A stretch of 10,354 bases of DNA from Baffinella frigidus (GCA_026770585.1 MU646525.1:359687-370040), one strand, 5' to 3'; counted from the stretch's first letter, positions 1 through 7,270 are shown. Numbers and translations: made by a program. Notes: generated by a model from the letters alone, not told the origin.

Positions 1-70
1 CCCTCACCCCTCAACCCTCACCCCTCACCCCTCACCCCTCACCCCTCAACCCTCACCCCTCACCCCTAAA
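1..70. repeat. degenerate telomere-like C-rich repeat
   Basis: The tract is built from CCCTCAC, CCCTCAA and CCCTAAA-like units, with the C-rich strand on the plus strand. It is a diverged relative of the CCCTAAA repeat seen elsewhere in the window. It continues beyond the left edge, so its full length is unknown. Confidence 0.75.
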
Positions 71-122
71 CCGCGAGATTCCTCGCGAGGCAGGACATGC
101 ACCGCCCCAGAGCCCCACGGTA

Positions 123-261
123 CAGGGGTACCTCGCTCATAAGAAAGCGCACCCCCCCTAGGACCACCATAGGGCCCCCCTAGGACTACCATAGGGCCCT
201 AGGCATAGGGCTACTGTAGGGTCCTAGGGGAAGGCGTTTTCTTATGAGCGAGGTACCCCTG
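123..261. mobile_element. MITE family A, copy 1 (complete)
   Basis: This is a 139 bp element with perfect 24 bp terminal inverted repeats at 123-146 and 238-261; the left arm starts CAGGGGTACCTCGCTCATAA. The interior is also partly self-complementary and rich in CCTAGG and CATAGGGCCC blocks. It has no coding capacity. The right repeat happens to carry an ATG that reads MSEVPL, which is why spurious short reading frames start there. No clear target-site duplication is visible. Related copies lie at 5484-5689, 7397-7480 and 7728-7832, with a solo end at 6871-6893. Confidence 0.85.
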
Positions 262-354
262 AACGGCAGCTCTATTCCACGGAAACCTACGCTAGACCTG
301 AGGGTGGTCAATCGCAAAAGTCAGCTCATCAGCAGGCGTGAGTCAACTTTTGGC

Positions 355-380
355 AGAATGTACAGGATCCTGTACATTCT
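355..380. repeat. 26 bp perfect palindrome
   Basis: The half-site AGAATGTACAGGA is followed directly by its exact reverse complement, with no spacer. GTCAACTT motifs flank it on both sides (342-349 and 389-396). It could be the core of an eroded foldback element or a dimeric protein-binding site; the sequence alone cannot decide. Confidence 0.8.
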
Positions 381-474
381 TCCCTTGTGTCAACTTATGA
401 TTGCTCCCGGTCACGTCTACAGTAGTAGGACCCCCCAGGAGATGGCATGTGTCGTCATTCGCGAGAAACCCCTG

Positions 475-656
475 CCACACGAGGCTATCCTTGCGAACAG
501 ATTCATAAGTCAATTATTGGATTTTTGCCCAGGAAACACGCCAAAAGTCAGCAAATGATCACGTTTCCTCCCGGTTTTTCCCGGGGAAACGTGATCATTT
601 CCCCACAATTTTTAAAAACGCCCTTTTATTATGTTCGCATGGATAGCCTCGTGTGG
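475..656. mobile_element. foldback element with nested hairpin
   Basis: The outer arms 475-499 and 632-656 are reverse complements over 25 bases with one mismatch (CCACACGAGGCTATCC is shared). Inside, 553-568 and 585-600 form a second, perfect 16 bp stem around a 16-base C/T-rich loop. It is 182 bp long and non-coding. The nested symmetry is typical of MITE-like foldback transposons. Short reading frames crossing it show no protein character. Confidence 0.75.
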
Positions 657-1020
657 TGTAGCAGTCCCCCTCGGATGTTTTTGTAGCGTTAAAAACGGGG
701 TGGGCCCCACTCGAGAATGCTAGAGGACTCTATTTACATGTGGGGTTGTAAAAATGTGTACCAGGATAACGTTAAAACCCTCGAGTCTGGCCTAATGTGG
801 GGTAGTTACGTGACCAAACTCACGAAAGTTACAACACACATGAGCACATGTGAAAGCATCTCAGTTTGAAATAGGTCCCTCTTGGATTCTCGTGTGGTCG
901 GGCCAAAGGCGCTCTGAAGTAAAGCAGTTTGCTCTCGTGTGGCGAACCCCCGAATATTCAGGCAAAATCTGATTCCATTTAGAGGCAAAATATTGTTCAA
1001 TTTAATATAAGTGAATAAAC
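657..1020. other. no recognisable gene
   Basis: This stretch holds no convincing coding sequence. A 64-codon minus-strand frame (806-1000) has no recognisable motif and no start or splice support. A short GTGGGCCCCAC palindrome lies at 699-709. The block ACGTGACCAAA at about 810-820 recurs at about 4939, so the stretch is probably old repeat-derived DNA. Confidence 0.5.
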
Positions 1021-1050
1021 CATAGGACCCTACGGTAGGCCATCCGTAGG

Positions 1051-1109
1051 GTTGTTCCCACAGATATCCTAACCGATTCTTGTTGTTCCCATGGATATCC
1101 TAACCGATT
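1051..1109 (+). repeat. tandem duplication, 31 bp period
   Basis: Two 28-base units, 1051-1078 and 1082-1109, start GTTGTTCCCA and end GATATCCTAACCGATT. They differ at two positions (ACAG versus ATGG). A small hairpin (CCTACGG / CCGTAGG) precedes them at about 1028-1050. Confidence 0.85.
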
Positions 1110-1170
1110 GGTGGCGCAGCCACTAATAATCTCTTTTTAGCCCGCTGTGTGTTTAGTACAAATCCTGTAT

Positions 1171-1462
1171 CTGTCTCAGTTAATCTGGGTTCCTCATTAA
1201 ATCAATTTAGAGCAGGACTCGGTGGAAACGCTCCTGCACAAAGAGCATCTAGAGCGCTGTGCAGAGAAGTTAGCCACGGGAAATAATGGAAAATCGAGAA
1301 ATTGGAACCATTTTGTCAACTTTTGAGAAATTTAGTACCATGAATTTCTCAGAAGTGGACACAAACGGCTCCAATTTCCCAATTTCTCATTTTCCGGGTG
1401 GCCAACTTCTCGGCACACCGCTCTACCTGTATTTAATGCGGAGCCCAGATTAACTGAGGCAG
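1171..1462. mobile_element. MITE family B, long foldback
   Basis: The outer arms 1171-1202 and 1431-1462 are inverted repeats of 32 bases with about three mismatches. Symmetry resumes further in: about 1252-1310 (TAGAGCGCTGTGCAGAGAAG...) pairs, with mismatches and gaps, with about 1367-1426. Most of the 292 bp can therefore fold back on itself. There is no coding capacity. A fragment resembling part of this element (GAGAAAAGTCGGCCAGCCCG, read on minus) lies at about 2364-2383. Confidence 0.75.
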
Positions 1463-1620
1463 AGCTTTGGTGCACCAGATGTGAATGGGCAAATCAATTC
1501 ACGTTTGGGCGCCAGATTCTTGGAAGGGGTCGCCAAAAGTCAATTCCAAAAGTCAATTAATTCACGTGCGAGCGCTGGTATGTTGGGTGCAGGCGGGGGG
1601 TCGGTCGGTAGTGGAGGCTT

Positions 1621-1888
1621 GGGGTTTAGGGTGTAGGTTTAGTTTCAGGGTTTAGGGTTGATGGTTTAGGTTTTAGGGTTTAGAGTTTAGGGTTCAGGGT
1701 TTAGGGTCTAGGGTGTGGGGTTTAGGGTTTGGGGTTTAGGGTTTAGGGTTTAGGGTTTAGGGTTTAGGATTTAGGGTTAAGGGTTTAGGGTGTAGGGTGT
1801 AGGGTGTAGGGTGTAGGGTGTAGGGTGTAGGGTGTAGGGTTTAGGGTTGAAATTTTAGTGTATAGTGTGTAGGGTGTAGGGTTTAGGG
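1621..1888 (+). repeat. interstitial telomeric repeat, TTTAGGG on plus
   Basis: This is a degenerate TTTAGGG array with the G-rich strand on plus. The purest run is about five perfect units near 1735-1767. A homogeneous variant run of seven TGTAGGG units spans 1791-1839. Variants such as TTCAGGG and TGTGGGG are scattered throughout. Its orientation is opposite to the larger array at 3843-4838. Confidence 0.9.
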
Positions 1889-2051
1889 ACTGTACCTGTG
1901 GCCTCCGACGCTCGCGGCATGTATGGCAGTCTTGCCAAACCTGCACCCACCACGCCAGAGTTCAGGAAGGGGGTCGCCAAAAGTCAATTCCCCCCTTTGA
2001 GTAGCGGTTTTCAAAAGTCATCCCCGTCAAACGGGACGGTCGGAAAGAAAC

Positions 2052-2211
2052 TTATCTCAAATAAACACTTTTAAAAGTCGTTTTCCTAAGTCAACTCCCC
2101 CACAAATCTGTCAACTTATGCTTTACTCTGCGAGCCCGTACGCATAAGTTGCCGGATTTGTGGGGGAGTTGACTTAGGAAAACGACTTTTAAAAGTGTTT
2201 ATCTGAGATAA
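2052..2211. mobile_element. near-perfect 70 bp stem foldback
   Basis: The arms 2052-2121 and 2142-2211 are reverse complements over 70 bases with about three mismatches, separated by a 20-base loop (2122-2141). The arms contain AAACACTTTTAAAAGTCG and AGTCAACTCCCCCACAAAT. Any transcript would form a long double-stranded hairpin suitable for small-RNA processing, but expression is not shown by the sequence. The simplest reading is a recently inserted or newly inverted MITE-like element. No target-site duplication was identified. Confidence 0.85.
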
Positions 2212-2483
2212 AAACGAAGCCCCTCGAGAAATCTGGTGAAAGCATCGTTGACCACACCTTTATCATCGATACAACTATTTCCACCACACAGCTCCCCCCC
2301 ACTCAGGCTAGGTTTCAGGAGGAGCTCAGTCTCGGCGCAGGGAGAGGCTTAGCTCTGAAATATTCGGGCTGGCCGACTTTTCTCAAGTTGACATGCTGGG
2401 TCTGCGGTACAAATCCGTCAACTTTGGAGCGGGAAAGAGCCCGGGCGCACCAAATTGGTGACCCCAAATAGACTAAGACAGAG
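2212..2483. other. repeat-derived DNA downstream of the ankyrin gene
   Basis: I see no gene here. Around 2364-2383 the minus strand resembles part of MITE family B. The block GACTAAGACAGAGCT at about 2471-2485 resembles that family's right end (ATTAACTGAGGCAGAGCT). A degenerate relative of family B therefore probably lies here and abuts the last recognisable ankyrin codons. Confidence 0.4.
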
Positions 2484-2508
2484 CTAGGGGGCGTGCGGGC
2501 AGACAGAC

Positions 2509-3085
2509 CTATCGCGGCGCCAGACGTCAGCGCCCGAGTCCACCAGTTCCTTGGCCACTTCCGTGCGCCCCCATCCTGCCGCAACACCCCCAGAGCTCAA
2601 CCCCGCGCACCCGCCCGCGAAGGGAGCTGGCATGGTGGCGGTTTCGTGGCGAGCTTGGTCGGGACTTTCGATTGATGACTGGGAGCAGGGGAGGGGGGCT
2701 CACGCGAAGCGTAGTGGAGTGGTGACTGGAACGCGTAGCGGCACCCGAGATTCAGATCTGCCCCTTCCTGTACCAGCGATTGGACAACAGCCACCTCCCC
2801 GTTCGCAGCGGCCCAGTGAAGTGGCGTGCGTCCTTCATGGTCCATGCTGTCAAGATTCGCGCCCGCGGCTACTGCGTCCGTGACCATGCGCTCCACCTGC
2901 TTGCGGAAGGCGGCTTCCCCCCCGTCGATAGATCCGACGTTGCGGTTCCAGACCAGCCCGGCCAGCTGCTCGACGAGTGGAAGCCCGCCCTCCTGCGATT
3001 CCTCCTGCGCGGCAACCGGCGCCCACACCAGAAGCGACACGGCCGCAAACAGCGCTAGGACGAGAAGTGTACGAGGGGGCGCCAT
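2509..3085 (-). CDS. secreted ankyrin-repeat protein, two visible exons, 3' part missing
   Basis: Exon 1 is 3085-2704 and exon 2 is 2575-2509. The 128-base intron 2703-2576 begins GTGAGC and ends GGCAG, and splicing in phase 1 restores an ankyrin repeat. The start ATG at 3085 has a GACCATGG context. Residues 1-26 (MAPPRTLLVLALFAAVSLLV then WAPVAA) form a classic signal peptide, so the product should enter the secretory pathway. Half an ankyrin repeat covers about 62-80, a full one 84-113 (EGRTPLHWAAANGEVAVVQS), and a third 117-146, which the splice completes (SPLHYASRWGRTEVAKELVD then SGADV). Ankyrin repeats mediate protein binding, but the partner cannot be inferred. After exon 2, either an AG|GTCTGT donor leads to an unseen exon or the frame runs to TAG at 2486-2484. 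Repeat DNA begins there, so the gene may be truncated. The frame is open upstream to 3610, so a longer N-terminus remains possible. Confidence 0.75.
2576..2703 (-). other. intron of the ankyrin gene
   Basis: On the minus strand it starts GTGAGCCCCC and ends GTTGCGGCAG. Without removal, the frame continues into low-complexity S/P/K sequence instead of the second helix of the third ankyrin repeat. With removal, the consensus fits exactly (ASR|WGRTEVAKELVDSGADV). Confidence 0.75.
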
Positions 3086-3842
3086 GGTCGCGGCCTTGGC
3101 GCCCTCAGGAGTCAGGATAGGGTGAACAAAAAATACTGTGAAGATCTGGCAGCCGAGAGGAGTCTTTGGCCTCTTGCGAGGCCTGGGCGTCACTTGCGGA
3201 GCCCCTCCACTGGCCCAAAAGAGGAGTGTGGGGGTAGCTACCGGAGTGATAGTTGAGGGGTCCCACGCATACCCCGTGAGGGGCTGCATGTGGGACGTGG
3301 GTGGAGCAGACAGGAGATGGGCTGTACGCACAGCCTGCATCTCGTTCTGTTCCTTTTCATCATGACGACTGCGATAAGACGAAGGGGGTTCGCCAAGTAA
3401 GGGTTGGTCGGAATTCTCCGTGTCGAAACCTGCTATAGCTCCAGGACCAGCCCCCGCTTCCGTGCTCACCATGACGTTTCGGTCCACCGGACGTGGGAAC
3501 GTGTGTGCTGCTGTACGAAGTTCATTAAAGCTCCATAAGCTCCATAAGATCCTAAAGGACTCGCTCTTCCTGAGCACGTCGGGTGCCTTCCCCTTCCAAG
3601 GTCTTCCCACCCTCGTCCCGGCATTCTCATATCCTCGCAGAGGCTAGGGCCTGGCGGCTGAGAGTCAGGGAAGCATGACGGGGGTGATCCGGGCTGGCAG
3701 AAGAGCAAACGGGAAGGCGAGAGGACGAAGGTGAAGAGCCACGGCAGCAATGCGGCGACGGAGAGGCCAGCGGCGAGAACTGATCGAACCGATTAACGTC
3801 TGTGCGAGACTGCTTCGTGGACTTTGCCGGTGCTCACAACGG
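3086..3842. other. upstream region of the ankyrin gene
   Basis: This stretch separates the ankyrin start from the telomeric array. On minus, the ankyrin frame stays open to an ATG at 3610. The predicted peptide there has no recognisable domain, and using it would turn the signal peptide into an internal hydrophobic segment. I therefore read it as 5' leader or promoter rather than coding, with low certainty. A small direct repeat GCTCCATAA occurs at about 3530-3547. No clear TATA box was found. Confidence 0.4.
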
Positions 3843-4838
3843 GTAAACCCCAAACCCTAAACCCTAAACCCTAAACCCTAAACCCTAAACCATCAACCCT
3901 CAACACCAACCCCTGAGCCCTAAACTCTGACCCCTGAAACCTTAACCCTGCACTCAAAACCTTGAAACCTAAACCCTGTTCCCTAAACCTTCAACCCTAG
4001 AACCCTAAACCCTAAACCCTAAACCATAAACCCTAAACCCTGAACCCTAAACCCTAAACCATAAACCATAAACCATAAACCCTAAACCCTAAACCCCAGA
4101 CAGTAAACCGTAAACCGTAAACCGTAAACCGTAAACCCTAAACCCTAAACCCTTGACCCTGAACCCTAGACCATAAAACCTAAACCCTAAACCCTAAATC
4201 CTCAACCCCAAACCCTAAACCCTAAAACCTAAACCCCAAATCCTGAACCCTAAACCCTATACCCTATACCCTACACCCTACATCCTGAACCCTAAACCCC
4301 AAACCCTGAACCCTGAACCCTAAACCCTGAACCCTGAAGCCCAAACCCTAACCCCCAAACCCTAAACCCTAAACCCTAAAACCCTAAACCCTAGACCCTA
4401 AACCCTAAACCCTAAATCCTAAACTCTACACCCTAAACCGTAAACCGTGAACCGTAAACCGCAATCCCTACACCGTAAACCGTAAACCGTAAACCGTAAA
4501 CCCTAAATCCTAAACCCTAAACCCTAAACTTTATGCCCTGAACCCTAAACCCCAAACCCCAAACCCTAAATCCTAAACCCTAAACTGTAAACCCCAAACC
4601 CTAAACCCTAAACCCTAAACCCTAAATCCTGAACCCTATACACTGAACCCTAAACCCTAAACCCTAAACCCTAAACCCTAAACCCTAAACCCTAAACCCT
4701 AAAACCTACACCCTTCACCCCAAACCCTAAACCCTAAACCCTAAAACCTAAACCCTAAACCCTAAACCCTAAACCCCAAACCTTAAACCCCAAACCCCAA
4801 ACCCTAAACCTCAACCCCTAAAACCTGCAACCTAAACT
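3843..4838 (-). repeat. large interstitial telomeric array, CCCTAAA on plus
   Basis: About 1 kb consists almost wholly of CCCTAAA and point variants, with the C-rich strand on plus. Variants occur in local homogeneous runs: CCGTAAA at about 4103-4136 and 4436-4500, CCATAAA near 4052-4080, and CCCCAAA and CCCTATA elsewhere. Perfect CCCTAAA runs are present, for example at about 4650-4700. The degeneracy argues against an active chromosome end at this spot. It reads as an internal or subterminal block. Confidence 0.92.
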
Positions 4839-5027
4839 CGGATTTCCGGGCGAAAAGAAACTCGTCGCCTGCTAAGTGGGGGGATGCATACCACTCGGCG
4901 GACTGCCAAAGTTTCACTGGACCCATATTCTGGGTGTCACGTGACCAAATTTGCGTTAGAAAAGTCTTGATGTTGATTGCTTCGGGGCAAGTTGACTAGG
5001 AGCTCATCCGTAGTCAACTCCCAACTC

Positions 5028-5090
5028 CTCAAGAGTGAGGTGGGCTGTGACCTTCGATGTGAGTGTAAATAAAAGCACCAAAGCACCAAA
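5028..5090 (+). repeat. dispersed repeat C, plus copy
   Basis: The block CAAGAGTGAGGTGGGC...CTTCGATGTGAGTGT recurs inverted at 6586-6650. On minus it reads LFGALVLLFTLTSKVTAHL; the other copy reads SLVLCMTLTSKATPTSL in the equivalent frame. The shared LVL..TLTSK peptide suggests descent from a coding sequence inside a mobile element, but no family is recognisable. Confidence 0.65.
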
Positions 5091-5156
5091 AAGCACTACT
5101 GATGTGCAGGTTTCTCGAACACCTTGCACCCCGGGGTGCAGGGGTGTCTCGAACCC

Positions 5157-5243
5157 CCGAAAGGAAGCATGGCCTTTCTGCAGAACCAGTTCCGGTGTCC
5201 GCCTGTGGTGGGAGTTAAAAGAACCTAAAGGACCTAAACGATG
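5157..5243 (+). repeat. dispersed repeat D, copy 1
   Basis: This block starts CGAAAGGAAGCATGGC and continues CAGAACCAGTTCCGGTGTCC, then AAGAACCTAAAGGACCTAAA. Copies lie at 5329-5385 (minus, partial), 5986-6060 (minus) and 6965-7050 (plus). It is probably a fragment of a multicopy element, and no function can be assigned. Confidence 0.75.
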
Positions 5244-5291
5244 AGGATGTGCATGGTGGTCACGTTGCTTGTGGTCCGAATAAACGCGTAT

Positions 5292-5325
5292 GCGCGCGCG
5301 CTCTCTCTCTCTCTCTCTCTCTCTC
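5292..5325. repeat. GC/CT microsatellite
   Basis: A short (GC)n run, 5292-5300, is followed by a (CT)n run of about 12-13 units to 5325. It sits between copies 1 and 2 of repeat D. Confidence 0.95.
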
Positions 5326-5328
5326 CGT

Positions 5329-5385
5329 AAGGTCCTTGAGGTTCTTCGAGCTCCCAACATAGGCGGGCACTGGAACTTACCTATG
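5329..5385 (-). repeat. dispersed repeat D, copy 2 (partial)
   Basis: Read on minus, it carries GTTCCAGTGCCCGCCTATGT, then TTGGGAGCTCGAAGAACC and TCAAGGACCTT. It matches the 3' two thirds of the 6965-7050 copy closely. CT microsatellites border it on both sides. Confidence 0.75.
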
Positions 5386-5406
5386 CTCTCTCTCTCTCTC
5401 TCTCTC
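5386..5406. repeat. CT microsatellite
   Basis: A (CT)n run of about ten units. It is followed by a degenerate TTGA-rich stretch at 5407-5437. Confidence 0.95.
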
Positions 5407-5483
5407 ATGAGTTGATTTGATTTGAGTTGAGTTGAAGCAGGTGCGACAAGGTTGTCTGCGGCTTTTGTGAACACCCTCTGGTG

Positions 5484-5572
5484 CAGTGATATCTCGCTAA
5501 TAAGAAACCGCCTCCTCCTAGGACCTCCATAGGGCCCTAGGCATAGCCCTACTGTAGGGTCCTAGGGGGGTA
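5484..5572. mobile_element. MITE family A, left half only
   Basis: A diverged left terminal repeat (CAGTGATATCTCGCTAATAA) and the typical CCTAGG / CATAGGGCCC interior are present. The right terminal repeat is missing. The fragment ends exactly where the complete copy at 5573 begins, so the later copy probably inserted into it or replaced its right end. Confidence 0.75.
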
Positions 5573-5689
5573 CAGGGGTACCTCGCTCATAAGAAAGCGC
5601 CTCCTCCTAGGACCCTGCAGTAGTCCTATGCCTAGGGCCCTATGCTGGTCCTAGTGGGGGGGCGCTTTCTTATGAGCGAGGTACCCCTG
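5573..5689. mobile_element. MITE family A, copy 2 (complete, best preserved)
   Basis: This is a 117 bp element with perfect 29 bp terminal inverted repeats at 5573-5601 and 5661-5689. Its interior carries CCTAGGACC and CCTAGGGCCCTA blocks. The identity of the two ends suggests recent activity or gene conversion. It is non-coding and needs a transposase supplied from elsewhere, which is not visible in this window. Confidence 0.9.
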
Positions 5690-5853
5690 CATCTCGTCAG
5701 CGCTGTGCTCCCATGTTCTTCTTCTTCTTTTTGGTTACTCTCAAGCTTAGAGATGAGTGATCCAAAAGTCTACGAGCCTGACGACGAGCCCGCCTCGGTA
5801 CAGTGGAGAGTGCTCGCATGTGCGAGCCTACATTTACGACTGTGACATCCATG
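5690..5853 (+). other. short stretch with a possible exon-like start
   Basis: A pyrimidine-rich tract (CTTCTTCTTCTTTTTGG) is followed by AAGCTTAG and then ATGAGTGATCC at 5753. That ATG opens a 30-codon acidic frame (MSDPKVYEPDDEPASVQWR...) ending in TGA at 5843-5845. It could be the remains of a 3' splice site and exon, or chance. I do not call a gene. Confidence 0.25.
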
Positions 5854-5943
5854 AAGTGGCGAGTAGCCTCATACGCTCCTACCTAGGCCGATGGGTAGGG
5901 AGCATACGACCTGCATAGGTCAATTATGACCCGCTCGCCACTT
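5854..5943. repeat. small foldback element
   Basis: The outer arms AAGTGGCGAG (5854-5863) and CTCGCCACTT (5934-5943) are exact reverse complements. Inside, TCATACGCTCCTACC pairs imperfectly with GGGTAGGGAGCATACGA around a CTAGG-containing centre. Confidence 0.65.
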
Positions 5944-5985
5944 GAGGGTTATGCCAGGAGGGAAATTTGTTTTTACCAAACCCTG

Positions 5986-6060
5986 GAAGATCCTTTAGGT
6001 CCTTCAGGTTCTTTTAACTCCCACCATGGGCGGACACCGGAACAAGAGCATGAGCTGGGC
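5986..6060 (-). repeat. dispersed repeat D, copy 3
   Basis: On plus it reads CCTTTAGGTCCTTCAGGTTC, then TTTTAACTCCCACC and GGGCGGACACCGGAAC, the reverse complement of repeat D. Its plus-strand translation GPSGSFNSHHGRTPE matches the minus-strand translation of the 5157-5243 copy (GPLGSFNSHHRRTPE). The following 6046-6073 block recurs at about 6709-6736. Confidence 0.75.
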
Positions 6061-6083
6061 CTCACAAACCTCGTGCCACACGT

Positions 6084-6535
6084 TGGGGTTTTGGGTTTTG
6101 GGTTTAAGGTTTAGGGTTCAGGCTTCAGGATTTAGGGTTTGGGGTTTTGGGTTTTGGGGTTTGGGTTTTGGGTTTTGGGTTTTGGGTGTAGGGTTTAGGG
6201 TGTAGGGTTTAGTGTTTAGTGTGTGGGGTTTGGGGTTTAGAGATTGGGGTTTAGGGTTTAGGGTTTAGGAGGAATTTAGGGCTCAGAATCTGGGGCTTAG
6301 GGTTTAGGGGTTAGGGTTCAGGGGTTGGGGTTCGGGGTTCAGGGATCGGGGTTTAGGGTTTAGGGCTTAGGATTTAGGTCGTAGGTTTTGGGGTTCAGGG
6401 GTTTTCACAAGGGTCTCAACGGGTTTTGACTCGGCGGGGGTTTCCGGTGGTTTTAGGTTTATGTTTTGTGTATCAGGTTTTAGGTTTTAGGTTTTAGGGT
6501 TTAGGATTCAGGGTTTAGGCTTCAGGCTTCTGGGT
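6084..6535 (+). repeat. interstitial telomeric repeat, G-rich on plus, degenerate
   Basis: TTTAGGG and variants (TTTTGGG, TTCAGGG, GTTTGGGG) fill 6084-6402. After about 55 bases of other sequence they resume at 6458-6535 as TTTTAGG-type units. The G-rich strand is on plus, opposite to the 3843-4838 array. It is more degraded than the other blocks. Confidence 0.88.
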
Positions 6536-6585
6536 TCATGCACCCCCTACAGAGAGACCTGGGACTGACTCGTTTTCGACCAATC

Positions 6586-6650
6586 TTTGGTTCTTTGGTA
6601 CTTTGTATGACACTCACATCGAAGGCCACGCCCACCTCACTCTTGAAGAG
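6586..6650 (-). repeat. dispersed repeat C, minus copy
   Basis: This is the inverted counterpart of 5028-5090 and shares ACTCACATCGAAGG and CCACCTCACTCTTGA. Identity is high but with several substitutions and small gaps, so the duplication is not recent. Confidence 0.65.
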
Positions 6651-6839
6651 ATGGGAACAATCTACGGATGAGCTCCCCGACCCAACCCATCCTACCTGTC
6701 CCCTCGAGCAGCATGAGATGGGCCCCACACACCTCGATCCGCTGTCTGTTTGCAGAGTGTCCAAATCTACTCCACTAACCCTCACGGCCTGAGCAAATCA
6801 TCGATTTTCGATTTCCCACTTTCAAGGGGAATTGGAGCC

Positions 6840-6864
6840 GTTGAAGTCGGATTCCGACTTCAAC
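6840..6864. repeat. 25 bp perfect palindrome with one central base
   Basis: GTTGAAGTCGGA, T, TCCGACTTCAAC: two exact 12-base arms around one base. It lies just left of a solo family A end at 6871. Confidence 0.85.
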
Positions 6865-6870
6865 CCCCTT

Positions 6871-6893
6871 GGGTACCTCGCTCATAAGAAACG
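6871..6893. mobile_element. solo terminal repeat of MITE family A
   Basis: GGGTACCTCGCTCATAAGAA matches the family A left end exactly. Neither the family interior nor a right end follows. It is a relic of a deletion or a one-ended rearrangement. Confidence 0.75.
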
Positions 6894-6964
6894 TCCACTG
6901 AGACCCCGCTTGGGTCGACACGCCAGCCAGGTGGGGTCCGTCCGGCCGCCGGCCAAGGGGTGAT

Positions 6965-7050
6965 CCGAAAGGAAGCATGGCTTTTCCGCAGAACCAGTTC
7001 CGGTGTCCGCCTATGTTGGGAGCTCGAAGAACCTCAAGGACCTTAAGGAG
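6965..7050 (+). repeat. dispersed repeat D, copy 4
   Basis: Starting GAAAGGAAGCATGGC, this copy resembles 5157-5243 in its 5' part and 5329-5385 in its 3' part. From the ATG at 6978 the frame reads MAFPQNQFRCPPMLGARRTS and stays open, the longest open version among the copies. It may preserve part of an element-borne ORF. Confidence 0.75.
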
Positions 7051-7270
7051 GGAGGCGGCATCGCCCCCGAAGCTGACCGGAAGCTCCCCCCGTCTTCAGG
7101 GGACCCGTTAGACCCCTCTGCATTCTCTGCCCCATTGGGCATTCGCGGTCGCTCCGCGCCGCTTCCCCCCCCCCCTTCGTTCGTGGGATCGGGAATAGAG
7201 TCCCGAACCGACCTTCGCTACCAGTTGTTACCCCGCTCGGGTCGAGAGGCGTCTTGCAAGGCCGTGAGGC
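7051..7270. other. GC-rich non-coding stretch
   Basis: This is C-rich sequence with a homopolymer run (about 12 C near 7166-7178). Frames are open on both strands but look like base-composition artefacts, and no domain is recognisable. I see nothing else here. Confidence 0.4.

Larger units (their letters stand above)
4839..5483. other. repeat mosaic without a convincing gene
   Basis: This stretch contains dispersed-repeat copies at 5028-5090, 5157-5243 and 5329-5385, two CT microsatellites, and a GC-rich near-palindrome at about 5119-5148 centred on GCACCCCGGGGTGC. A 156-codon minus-strand frame (5474-5004) is open across it. Its sequence is explained by translated microsatellites (runs of R-E) and repeat copies, so I do not call it a gene. 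Confidence 0.6.

Noticed and set aside
1-70. Active chromosome end at the left edge of the window
   Set aside because: C-rich polarity is right for a left telomere, but the units are CCCTCAC/CCCTCAA variants rather than the CCCTAAA of the other arrays, so it is more likely subtelomeric or internal.
244-686. Two overlapping plus-strand frames starting in or after the MITE end
   Set aside because: The first starts inside the family A terminal repeat (MSEVPL) and both run across a foldback element; frames are accidental.
2551-3125. Several plus-strand frames opposite the ankyrin gene
   Set aside because: Antisense to a gene with a clear signal peptide and ankyrin repeats.
5004-5474. 156-codon minus-strand open frame with R-E runs
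   Set aside because: It is made of translated CT microsatellites and dispersed repeat copies C and D; no independent protein character.
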